NCBI GenBank assembly: GCA_004794785.1
Contig: SJOL01008913.1
Coordinates: 76,530 to 140,529 of the forward strand
Length of the DNA stretch: 64,000 bases
Source of the DNA: Opisthorchis felineus
Taxonomy: Eukaryota > Platyhelminthes > Trematoda > Opisthorchiida > Opisthorchiidae
Direction: 5' to 3'
In this document: positions 22,301 to 34,300 of the stretch, piece after piece
Layout: each line of letters opens with the position of its first letter
Position numbering within the stretch: position 1 is the first letter of the stretch
Translations under genes and position numbers: made by a program
Notes under the pieces: generated by a model
Databases searched by the model: none
The model's input: the letters and a program-made list of their open reading frames with translations, nothing else
What the model was told of the DNA's origin: nothing

Positions 22301-25300
22301 GGGCGCTCCCTTTAGAGTTTTGCTCATTCCAAACACTGGTCAAGTCTTCAGTTTAGTCACGAAGGACTCGCAACCTTTGAAGGGTGCAGAGTGCGAATGC
22401 TTCGTTGCGCTGAAGCAATGAGATCGCACCATAGACTTCCGTCGACGGTGGCGGAATAATGTCGACGTCTCACTTGGGTTCGGTTAGTTCTTCCAGGAGG
22501 TGATTTGATGGGATCCAGCTAAACTGTTTTTCGAAGTGTCCAACCCATCGTTCAGGACGACGTTTCTCTAAATACATCAAGGTCTCATCCCGAGCGTGGA
22601 ACGCCCGGTGGCATGCCAACTGGATCACTGGAGAAAGAAGACCTCTGCACATTACTCGACTTATGCCTGATCACACATTTCGAGTTCAACGGAGAATATT
22701 ATGAACAACTGCGAGGGACACCAATGGGATCGCCGATTTCAGGATTTATTGCAGAACTCACAATGCAAAAATTGGAACAAATCGTGTTGCCCGATATAAA
22801 TCCCAAAATATGGATCCGTTACTGCAACGAGTAAGTCAACTGCTAAACAACGTTTTCGACGACATCAAATTCACAACCGAGGAAGAAAACAGCGGAAAAC
22901 TGGCATTTCTGGACGTCCTCATCACTAGATTGCCGAACGGACAGCTACAAACTGAGGTCTACAGAAAGGCAACACATACGGACCAAATACTCAGCTACCA
23001 CAGCAACCATCCAAATTGTCACAAACGAAGCTGCATTCGGACACTTTTCAAGCGGATCCGGACACACTGCAGCACAACAAGGTCTCATCCTTTTCGGAGA
23101 TCATTTCACTAACATCCGCCCCCATCGGACCAGTTGATTGGGTTGGGTCGAACAGGGTACGGTTGTTCGCCTTCACATAAGCTTCCTCCATTTTCGTGGC
23201 CCTCGCTATCCACCATAGCACTGTCAATCTTTGGGCTTTGAGGGCTATACGTACGCCAGCATAGTCGGTTTTTGCTAGTAGAGTCTCCAGCTTCAATCAG
23301 AGCTGCAGATCCTGACGAGATCCAGTGTTCATTGAAGTATGCAAGGCATCTCTGGCGGACGGATTCAAAGGCTGTGGTCATGACCTCTTTCACCTTTCCC
23401 CAATCGTCTTCCAAATTTCCGTTGTTCCCGCCCAATTCTTGGAGCTTCTAAGCCAAGGCGACTCGATACTGCTGAGGTAGAGAGACGCTTTTCAGGTGGT
23501 GAACTGAATGCCGTGGTATCAACCTGCGCGTTCCGGAGAGGAAGCGAATAGATACGCATGCCCCCCCATGCTCTGGTCGGAGTCCAGAAGTGTAGTCTAA
23601 ATCGGACGACAATCTTGTATCGAAGCGCTCCACCGGTAACCAATTGCCACGTTGTCCAAATGAGTCCATGGCCGGTGACCCCCAAGTCACTCGGTGTGAG
23701 TGCTTGCGCTGAAAGTTTGTGCTGGCTAGAAACAAATGATGTTCAGAGCATAATTGAAGAAGCTGTCCCCCATTATCTGTGTGGTGAGTATCAACCCCGA
23801 ATCGGCAGCCAAGTTGGGAGCATATGCTGACGCAACAAACACCGTTTACCACGTCTGGATGCATTGATCATGATTCAACCAATCGACCTAACAGCGCAAA
23901 GACGACTGTTTGCTGGAATGCAGTCCAGTAAGTCGCATTCAACCCAATGGCTAAGCACAATTCCCACGCCTTAGATGCCACTAGCCGTTGCATCAAGATC
24001 ACCAGACAGCCGAAGAGTAAAGTGCGATAAATCTGGGGTTTGAAATGAATGACCGAGCTAAGGTCATGTATGCGTGCTTCAGAGACACAACATGCATCGA
24101 TCTAAAGAGAGCTAAGTCTGAGCAAGTCTGACAAAGAGTACAGACGTTGAGTACTGCAGTGTAGAACAGATCCCTTGAATGTAATGAAGGTTTGGTTTCA
24201 TTTATTTTATCGGGTAGAAGATTAGATACGGAGCAACGGTTGGGTTATTGGCAGCTAAATTAATCAGAGGGACGTGTGCGAAGGAGTCTGAACAAAGATG
24301 TGTAAGGGCGAGTGATACTTCCAGGTTGCCCAGGCAAGAATGGGGTTTGGTTGGGGTACCCCACCCTGAGCCTTTGACCCCAAGGCAGTAATTGTCAGCT
24401 TTCCCGAGGGGCTCTTCCCTGAGCCAATGACTCAGTAGTCTGAGTCGATGGCGATTCTACTCTTCAAAGGAGGCTCATGAAATACATGCCTATACCTTCG
24501 CGACTTCAGCCTCGTATTCGTAACCTTCAAGATAATTGCCATTATCACCAACCAAAACTCGTGTACAAGTCATGCAGTGTTTCCAGCCGTCATAGTTGTG
24601 CTCGCGAATGAATAGTGGATTACAATGAAAGGACTGTACTAGAAAAAATCTCAGAACACTGGAAAAAAAAAATCGTTCAGCTGTAGCACCCTTTCGGTGC
24701 CTAACTGCCATGCTACCAGAAGGAAGCACGAGGGCTGGGATACTGCCAGGTTGCCCAAGCCTAGACAGGGGAAGTCGAGAGGCAGAGGTCGGGTTCGAAC
24801 CACGAACCTTGCGGTCAGTAAATTCGCGCTCTAACCACTTCGGCCATCTCGCCCCAGAACACTGAGGTGTGGATCCGTTTGTAGATTTCAGCAAATCCCT
24901 TTAGCAAGGTGTGATAATGTTTAGCTATGGTTTGTATACAGCAGCTTGAATACGAGGATGTCACTGGGTATGTGATCGGGTTATAGCCGCCAGTATGTAT
25001 AACAATTAGTTCAAACGTCACCCCTACCGCTCAGTACAAGCGACGACCAAAATGGATCAACTTGGCCAACCTTGGAGACCATGGAAAGCGTCTTAATCTC
25101 TCGGATGCAATTGCTGGTCAGTTTATTGCTGCTAGCTAGTGCTGTCCCTATTCTTTGAAGAGCCCTGGTTCCCTCTAACATGCACCGTGCTGCCACATCA
25201 AATATCGGGTTTACATCAATACGCTACAAAGACGAGCTCCAGAACGACCACCCAGCTACTTTTTCCCAACGATTTCAACTTTTGTAGCTTGAGTCACCAG

Positions 25301-28300
25301 GCCACTAGCCTAGCCCAACATGGATTGCTGATCAGAAGTGGTTTCTGGCACGGGAACAGCTGCAAATGTTAGTGATTGACTGACTTTTCCGGTTCCGAGG
25401 TGCTTCAGGCTAACAACTAGTTCAACAACATAGCCTTCGATACGTCCGTGGCTAATGGACCACGGAATACAATCAGTCAATCGATTTACCAGCTATATAC
25501 TCTGTGCCGTAGGCGTATCGGCTCCAACCATTACAGTTTCAATCACCGGAAAGTGGGTGTGTGGGGCATACAGCCAAGACTTGGAGGCGATGGCATGTTC
25601 AGTTAGTTCGACAATTGAGTAGCTGCGCATTGAAGGCGATAGCTTTGATGTCCGAGTGCCACTGATTACGCTATTGGGCCATTGCTGCCAGTGTCACTAA
25701 CCATTGGTGAGTTGAGTCCCGGGGCCCTCATCCAGAGAGGCGGGAGTTGTCAACCCGACTAAGTTTACTGGTTAGCTTTTTCATACTTCGTTGCCAGGTC
25801 ATACACTGTCCACCTCTCGGTCGCTTCCACTCAGCACAGGGCTGAGCGAAAAGAACTCTGCGAGGCAGATGGTCTTCGGACATGCGGAATGCATGTCCGA
25901 ACCATCATAACCTATGAAGCGTGAGTAACTCATCTATTTTGGAGAGGTCCCTCCTACCTCAGCATCACTAATTGATGTTCCCACCAGACCCAACCAATGC
26001 TTCAGATGCACCGATGGTCAAACACTGACATTTTTCGTATATCCTGCGCGTAGAGGCCGCTTCTCTGATCCACAAAACGGAATGGGTCGCACTGCCTGAT
26101 GAGATCAACTGAAGACTAACTCACTAAGCGTTCATTCTCTAAACCACTAACTACCCGCCACAGACATCACAGCCTTCATATCCTACACCATCAGTTCCGA
26201 CGTCTCTAGCCAAGGTGAATTACAAGAAATATTTGGGCTGCCGACGTAAAAAGTTTCTAGATGAGGGCATCCAGGTGCAAATCTACAAAGCCTGCTTGTC
26301 CGCGTTTTTCGGACAAGCTGTTCTCACTATGCGACGCCAAAGTTCTCCCAATGGATTGAGGTATCTCTGCACTGTTATCGATATTCAAAACGATGAAAGA
26401 GACGGGAATAGCATCGGTCAAAATCTTTGCCATACTGCAGCTATGACTCAGAGGCGAGAGCCTCATGTCAGACTGAATCAGTGAGGCTTTTGTTTGGGGA
26501 GGGGGCGAGATGGCTCAGTGGTTAGGGCGCGAATTTACTGACCGGAAGGTGCGCGGTTCGAACCCGACCTCTGCCTCTCGACTTCCCCTGTCTAGGCTTC
26601 GGCAACCTGGCAATATCCCAGACCTGGTGCTTACTTCTGGTGGCGTGGCTTCTGCTTCCCTCGTTTTAGAGTGTTGATACGAGTTCCAGTAGCCAAACAA
26701 CGCTTGCTCACTGACTCCCTTGCAGCACTTGACTCAATCAATAGGAAATGTCCCTTGTCTATCTTGAAAGCCTACCTGGCGTCTACCTGGCGTGCCAGGT
26801 AGGCTGCTGAGTATCCCTAAAATCTATCACTCAAACGCAAAAGTCTGCATCCGAGTGTGTGAGGGAATACGACTTCGTTTGTCAACACTACGGTGTTCGG
26901 CAAGGCTGCCACTTTTGCCTGTTTTCCAGTTTCGCAATGGACTGAACAGTGTTGCACGCCATCAGTAACTTCTGGAGGGGGCACCACTAGCCCCTGCCAC
27001 GTAGATTGACTGTGCGGATGATTTCGTTAATTGCTAGTACAAGTCTGGGTGGGCTTAAACCAAATTTCGTGTTTGCAGACCGGCCAGTTGACATAGTAGG
27101 TAGTCGTGTAGTCCCCAGCGACGAATTCATTGTCCGGATAAGGAAGGTGAAGGCCTTGTGAGAACATTCAGTGATGAATGCTGGGACACCCAGTGTTTAA
27201 TGGAGGCTAAGACAAGCTGATCACAATTGGTGCAAACAACCGGAAATCGGCCTGTCAGTGACCTGGTAACGAAGTATGGATGCCCACAGTCGGTTCGCCA
27301 ACTGCCGCCTCCCCCGATAGGGCACTGTTTACGAACGGTTCACGGAAGACATGTTATGAAATGCAATCAGACTTGGTGCTGCGAAATCTTCGTGTCTTCT
27401 TAACTGCGGCCTGTGTGCTACTGGAAACCCTACAGGGCATGGTGCACAACTGATTCCAGGAGTGTGTATCCTTTCACTTTCTAGCTGGACTGTTCAATTA
27501 AAGCTTTCCTATGCGCCGGGCTTATGTTGGGTGAGGTCCGAAAATGACAGTGGGTTAGTTTTCTGATGGTCCCTTACTCTGGCACGATGCTCAGATGCGT
27601 TTAATTCAACGCTGTTCAAAGATGTAAGTACCCTTAGCGCAATGCACTCACTTGCATACCAATTTGGTTTTGACGCGAGACTCACCTGGAACCTAGCTGA
27701 ATCTCGTTTATAATGTTTTTACGCAACTGAATGTGCTGCACCAGATCGCCTCATGTTTTAGTTGACACGATATTCGAGCTATTGCGATACATTGTATACA
27801 CGTTTTGCCCTACTCATAAGGTTGCTGAAAACGCCTCGACTTCCCACGACCGGTTTCGCACTTCTTGGGGCCCATCAGGTAAGCGCAGTCCCCGAGTTTC
27901 CGTCAACTTATGTTCCATTTGAACCAAATTGCACGAAATTAGCGAAATACACTTATCTGCATACCAATTCGGTTTTGACGGAAAAACCGTTTTCCGTAAG
28001 CACATAGGAGTTTCTACTGAGGTTCACCTTCCAGTCGGTTTTATGACAGTTAGGCGCTAGCATGTACTGATGTGTTGAACAGTACAGTAGTCAGTACAAA
28101 CTTCCAGCACAAGCGGTCGCCTTGTTAACCACAAACCAGTGGTGTATTTGCCGGAACTTGGAGCAATAGGTTTCCGGTACAGGGTTTCAGTTCAAGCTTG
28201 CCTTTCGTTTTGGAATGCACAGCTTGACTCTGACCATGCTGTTGTGCAGTTGCACATATCAGTCAGCTTTCCCTCAGAATGTGCCGCTCGACGCAAAACC

Positions 28301-31300
28301 GGATAGTTTCACACCTTTGAGAGCCTTCGAATCCCAACAGTATCCTCAGTATTAGAACTGCAGTCCATTGGGACATAAGCCGGCTACAAACAGGCATCGG
28401 TGTTTGTGTTGAATAGCACTAAGCTTGATTGAGCTGGCTAATCAGATGGTTCAAAGATCCAGTAAAACGCGTTCAGCCATGGGGATAGGTGCACTTTATC
28501 CATATATTCCAAGTCATCGCTTCTGGATCACGAGACTTTCGGAGGGTAAAATATGGGAGAGCTGAATTCATCCTGAGCGCTTTGAAATGCATGACTACAC
28601 TTGGGTCTTGTTTGCATGTTTCAGAGTCCCGTTGGCCGTTTGCCAATTTGATATAAAGTACGGATGTTGAAAGCTTCTCTGTCAAGAGGCTCTCCTGGAT
28701 CAAGTCTGCTCGACCAGGCAGTGGGAGGAGGAAGGGTTCTGTCTAGGGTCCCTGTCCCCATTCTCTAACTCAATTGTCGGGAACTCCTCCGGAGCTAGTA
28801 ATTCAATAGTCTGCGGAGGAACTGGTCTAGCCCGAGATTGCACCGAGTAAGCCATAGATGTCTCACTCCTGATGTAGCGTGCACAACAGGTTCTTTTGGA
28901 GCCGCATCGTGCTCATGGCAGCGTTTTGTTTCCCGACCTTATTGAATAATTCGCAGATCAGTGTTAGGTGTTTGAGACCGACCTTTTCTAACCTGTCGTT
29001 CCTTATAGGAAGGCATCATCGCTGTTGTCATAAATATGGATATGCCTGTCGCCTGAAGAAAACGCCTTACTGCCTTCACACCCCCATCCAGAGGACGGTA
29101 CAACTTTGCGTCTAGATGTTCATAGTACAAGGACTCGCTGCTCATCATGGGGTTGCTTCCCTATGGCCTTCCTGACATGATTTCACGTTGTGGAGTGAAA
29201 ATCCAGGCAACGTAGCGCGCGGGATCATTGCAGCACCGACCACCCCTTCAAGGTGGAATGATCTGAAGGCGAACACTACAACCCATCGGAGTGAACAAGT
29301 CTAATGCATACAGTGATGTCTTAGGTGAACGGATGGATGAGGCGCAGATGAACTTTGACAGCCACACCGGGTTAGCAACTTACTGATGCTGTACAGGGAG
29401 CTTTCCGCAGTTGGTGGCTGCTATTAGGCTGCACATGGTTGATTTGAGTGGATTTCAATCTTCACGGAATAAGGCAACTAGTTCTCCCAGAACGACCAGT
29501 GTCCGGGCATTTAATAATTGTCTAATTATGCTGTTGTAGCTGTTGATGTTACAGAGGGTGCAAAATGTGGTTGTCGCCGGTACCACAACAGTGGACTTGA
29601 ACTCCAATGCTTTGCACCATATGTTTTATGGCTCATACGCAGTGTAGTGATAGGGTAGCGTACATTTGAGACCAAAAACTTCATTTCAACCCCTCCACCT
29701 CTGTCCATTAAGTAATACGCCTCCTGAGACGTATGACTACTGCATTAAACATTACGTTTACTGCCGGAAGTGCTTTAAAACTTACCGCTGCTCGAGCCAT
29801 AAACAAAGGCGTCGTTTTCTTTAATATCTTTTTGAATGCCTCAGCAAATTTCCCCACTTTGTTACGAACTGTAAGACTAGGTAAACTTGTTCGTAATATT
29901 ATTCATTTTTGGATCAATGGTTATCATCCGCCATTGTGCTCCCAACGTCACTAGTCAATCTGCTCTTAAGGTCTATACACTAGGATGATAAACCATCCCT
30001 TATTTCATCAAGGGACAAAGTTCCTAATCAAAGCCAATGTAACTTCTAAACCCACACAAGGCAATGTTTCGCCAAATGAGTCATGGTAACCTTGTACCGT
30101 TTAGGGATTTTGCCGGATAATTGCTCCCGTGCGGTTTAGGCATGGGTCTCCCGTTATAAACATGATCGATGGACCACTTTTTTGTATCAATCGCGGGCGA
30201 GATGGCTCAGTGGTTAGAGCGCGATTTTACTAACCGGAACGTCCGTGGTTCGAACCCGACCTCTGCATCTCGACTTCTGTCTAGGCTTGGGCAACCTGAC
30301 AGTATCCCAGCCCTGCTTCGAGTTGCATGGCAGCCAGGAACCGAAAGGGTGTTACAGGTGAACGATTTTTATCAATCGCATACACAGTGCACTGGGTGTG
30401 TATGGTCTTCACTTCACAGCTGATCCTAAACTGTCTAGTGGCTCTTTACCAGGACGTTGCAGACCTTCCCAAGCCACATGCCAGATTCAGCTATTTTGTC
30501 ACAGAAACATTGTGAATACTCAGTTTCTACGATGCGATGCCATATCAGCCCACTTTGCGAGCCCTATCACTGTATTTGTTCGGACACCTATTCACTGAAT
30601 GGGCAAACAGCTCCGTACTTTTCGTGTTCCCCCCAGCGATCCAGTTAGCTAAAAATGTCGGGTTTGTGCTGAAACCGTCAGCTACCATGATGTGGTGTTT
30701 GCAGTAGAGTTATATATTGAGTTGAACGAAAACAGTAACGAAGTTCGAAATTGCCAGTGGTTCGACTGGGGTAAATGGGCTCTACAGTACCATAGCAACC
30801 AAAAGCGGCTGACGGGCACTAAACATCATTAGAGGAACATTCTTGGTGGGAGATGTTGATATCTTATCCGTGAGAGATTAAAGTCGCAGAAAATTTACGT
30901 TATCTTTAGTGTTGGCGAAGAGTGCCGTTCGGTCATCGCTTCGGTTTCTGAATGCTTAAGCCTTGGTTTTGCAGCTCGGAAAACGGTCCCGTTAGTCGCA
31001 AAATAGTATATACCTTGGAGCTACAGTGTATTGGCCATAGGCCACTCTGTCCACCCCATACAATTTGCCATTTTATTCTACTGAGAAGTGATGCTTGCAA
31101 GAAAATCTCCAGAAAAGTGCCTTCCCTATGGTCATACATGCTTTCCCTGCAATCCAGTTTACCTGAGAAAGGCTTATGGATTGGGGTTGTCTCGGTTTTG
31201 CATTAGGTTGCCGTTTTCCCATATCTTTTGTGATTAGCCAATCGAACGGAGTCACATGATAGTACGATCTATCTCCATCTTTACGTTCTTCTTGTCATTC

Positions 31301-34300
31301 CTCCCCCCCCCCAAGGACCCCTCGGAAACAAAACCAGCCGTTCGAATCGAAACACGAGAGGAACGAAAAGAGCGGAAGGTCAGTAACATCTCAAGTCAAC
31401 GATTGCTCTTTACAGAGGAGAGAAAAACAAGAACAAGCAAATTACAAGCTCGAACAGGATCTCGCCTTATGTAGGCTGCTTTCCTGAGCGTCCTTCATAC
31501 ATATCTAGGGAATCCGAAAAAGAATCCTGGTGCCACATCCAACGCCTACAACACTATGTTTGTTGCCCGCATGGTACCATTGCTTTCGCTGTTTTTTACA
31601 TTCATTTCTAGAATTACGACACCAGTGAAGGAAAGCTACGCCGTGAGGCGGAAGCTTTTGGACGCGTTACCCAGGTGCGATTGTGTTTTGCACTGATTGG
31701 ATGTTTGTCATTGTTACAGATTGTGATGGTAAAAAACAGGTTGAGCGGTAAACCACGAGGATACGCATTCGTGGAGTTCGAGCATGAACGAGAGATGCAC
31801 GGTAAGCGACCAGCACGCTGTATCGCTTCTGTGCTGCTTTATCACTTATTGGACAGCTCCACTGCAACCACTACTGTTAGCATTCCCTACCTCAAAGCTC
31901 ACGTCTGTTTCCTACTGCTAACTTTTCCCTACTCGAGTAATTAAAATAGGTCCAAAAACATTTCGTCGAATCGCCTTCGTGATTCTCACTGTGTGGTTTA
32001 TTCTTTTTTTCTTCAGGCCTCTATTGGTATACTGCTCCTCACTCAGTCCTCATGACTGACTGGTGGTCTTCAATGCATTTATAACGCCGCACACACACAA
32101 AGAGATTGAGGGGCGATAAACTGCTGTGAAACACTGGCTTAGGTTTGTTTAATTGGTAAGCTCAAATGGTGAGCCCAGTTTCTTCCTACTCCTACCACGC
32201 TAGTTGGTCCAAATCTGGCGTTTTGATAGGTGTGTAATGTTGTGACCATTGCGCTCTCCAGATGACGTTGCATGGTACAGAATACTGCCGGCCGAAGTAG
32301 CTTCTGATCCCGACAGCTGCTTTGCCCCATGTTAGCGAATTTCTCCAGCTAACCTATCTTACTGTGGAAAGCTAGCTGTGATCCGTATTTTTGACTTGCG
32401 AGCTTTTCTGACAAATACTGATAAGAGCATAATCATACGTTCCTGCTCTTCAAGACGGATAGCTTTCCTGGAAAACAGAAGCAAAAACGTTTCTGGTAGG
32501 TGGTTTGTGTATGCACGTCATTCCTACTTGCGACTCCTAGTTGATGTTAACCTACGCAGCGGCTGGATGGTGTAGTATTCCCCCCTCGACTTACGGGTTG
32601 CACCTGAGTTGCACAGTCTCAGGTAGCATGGAACACTGTTTCTGTAGGTAGCAAAGTTCTCATGTACTACTGAATTTGTCCCCAACCTTATAACATCCAC
32701 GTGGGTGACAGAATTTGCTGCTTGTTAAGTTCCTTCAGCAGTCCCCATCTACGCGTGTACTTGTTCGTAGGTAATCGGTGTTTTTCTGATCAACTGTGGT
32801 CTGGTGACCTCATCAGTGAGGGATGCGCTCACGTCAATTCTAAAGTGACTGCCGGTTTTTCCGTATTATTGCTGTTAAACACTATATTATAGGCGAACTT
32901 ATTGCTCTCTTCCCGACATCGAACGCTCGGTAAAAAAAATACTTCCGATATTATCTTTACCACTGGTGCTTCCAGCTTTCGGGGGTGCAGGCCTTATGTG
33001 CTTCTTTTGGACTAGGTTTCTCACATGCAAACGAGCTTTCAGGTTTTAGCGTATCGACTCATGCCTGTACTTGCTTGTCATTCGTTTCTCGTTCACGCCG
33101 GTGTAACTTATATTGGGACCTGATTGTTATTGGATCAAGCTGCTGTCAAAGGCCTAAACGGTAAAAAGATCGATGGAATGCGGATTCTAACCGACATTGA
33201 ACGTGGAAGAACCCGACCGGATTGGAGGCCTCGACGTCTAGGTAAGTCATTCCGAACAAGGTTTACGCGTCACACTGCACTTCGTGAATAACGGCTTAGT
33301 GTTTGGCTTTTACTCTTTTGAATGTTCGTCAATGGTCTGCATTAGAACGTAGTCCCACTCATGTTCAAGCCAAGCAGTCTCCCGTGGACTTATCGGCTGT
33401 GGACTTCACTTGCGTTCCAACCCGTCTGTATAACGTCGACTTTGATCTATGTTACCGCCTAGTCTTCACTCCTGAACGACCGGTTCCAGTTTTTCACCCA
33501 GTACTTTGTGAGTTTGTTCACCGACGTTGTTTGTTTATCGTGTCCGTTTCCGACGTAAACTCTGCTATTTCTTTGGATGCTGTTTTCTTCTGTTATTAAC
33601 TTAGCTCAGGTTCCAGAATGAATCGGCATTTTGTGGAACACTCCGCATTGTTTGCTAATCTAACAATTGCAGCCCAGCGGGAACCCTTGATCGGGCACTC
33701 AGGCTCTCCGCTGTTCTGAATTGCATACTTATCATCTAGCAGCTCCAGATCTGGGACTGGATGATAAAAAAAGGCAACACTGTCTTCCATTGAGACATTA
33801 TCACCCAACCTAAAGGAACCGTTTGTCGGCGGCTACTCCGTACCTTTGAGTTTAGTTGTTAGTTATTCCTGAAGAGCGGGTTGTTGTAAACAGTGAGACA
33901 TGTTACGGTATTTCGGTGTATTTTTCCGCCTGCAGAGGATCTCGGGATCATTGGGTTGCTCTTTCTCTGTATTTGCGCTTTCGCACTAAGAAAGCCACAA
34001 ATCGTTGATCTGTGAATGAGCTGTCCCTTTTAAACGGACGAATTATTAAACGCGGACTGCTGACCGCATTTCAGTGGGTCACTGTCTCATGCTTACGAGC
34101 AACAACCGAATTCCGTCTTGAAATGTAGTCTGAGTTTTTTAATGCCTTAAGTGGCGTTTTTCTGGTCAATTTATGTCAAATCCCGTCTTCCATCTGTCCA
34201 TGTGTCATGCGTTCGCTGGGGCTCGTGACTCCTGTTCCAGTTTTGCTGTTCCACCCACTACAACTTTCGAAAGACACGATAGCTTCAGACACCCTCTGAT

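Larger units (their letters stand above)
21000..24060 (-). mobile_element. RTE-clade non-LTR retrotransposon, decayed, split by an insertion
   Basis: On the minus strand, pieces of one endonuclease-RT polyprotein appear in order as coordinates fall. Endonuclease: [15 protein letters not shown] near 23.9 kb, then [12 protein letters not shown] and [17 protein letters not shown] (23448-23864). Linker: [14 protein letters not shown] (23109-23435). Then SEKDETL, a 500-bp interruption, and [16 protein letters not shown] (22470-22652). RT palm: [16 protein letters not shown] (21694-21990), followed by traces of the C-terminus to about 21.0 kb. Frameshifts and stops are frequent. The YADD box is missing: SPTDKE is followed directly by TRLGS where LEYADD is expected. 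It lies antisense inside U1-70K intron 1. Confidence 0.85.

Noticed and set aside
24490..24894. 134-residue minus-strand ORF ([20 protein letters not shown])
   Set aside because: It is the translation of the tRNA-derived SINE, and appears again at the other SINE copies.
26503..26590. A functional tRNA gene at the clean A- and B-box copies
   Set aside because: The same head with the same 3' body occurs at several loci and no acceptor stem or anticodon arm closes properly; it is a SINE head.
31675..31944. An 89-residue ORF including the RNP1 motif as an independent RRM protein
   Set aside because: The motif is exon 6 of U1-70K; the flanks are intron 5 and intron 6 sequence.
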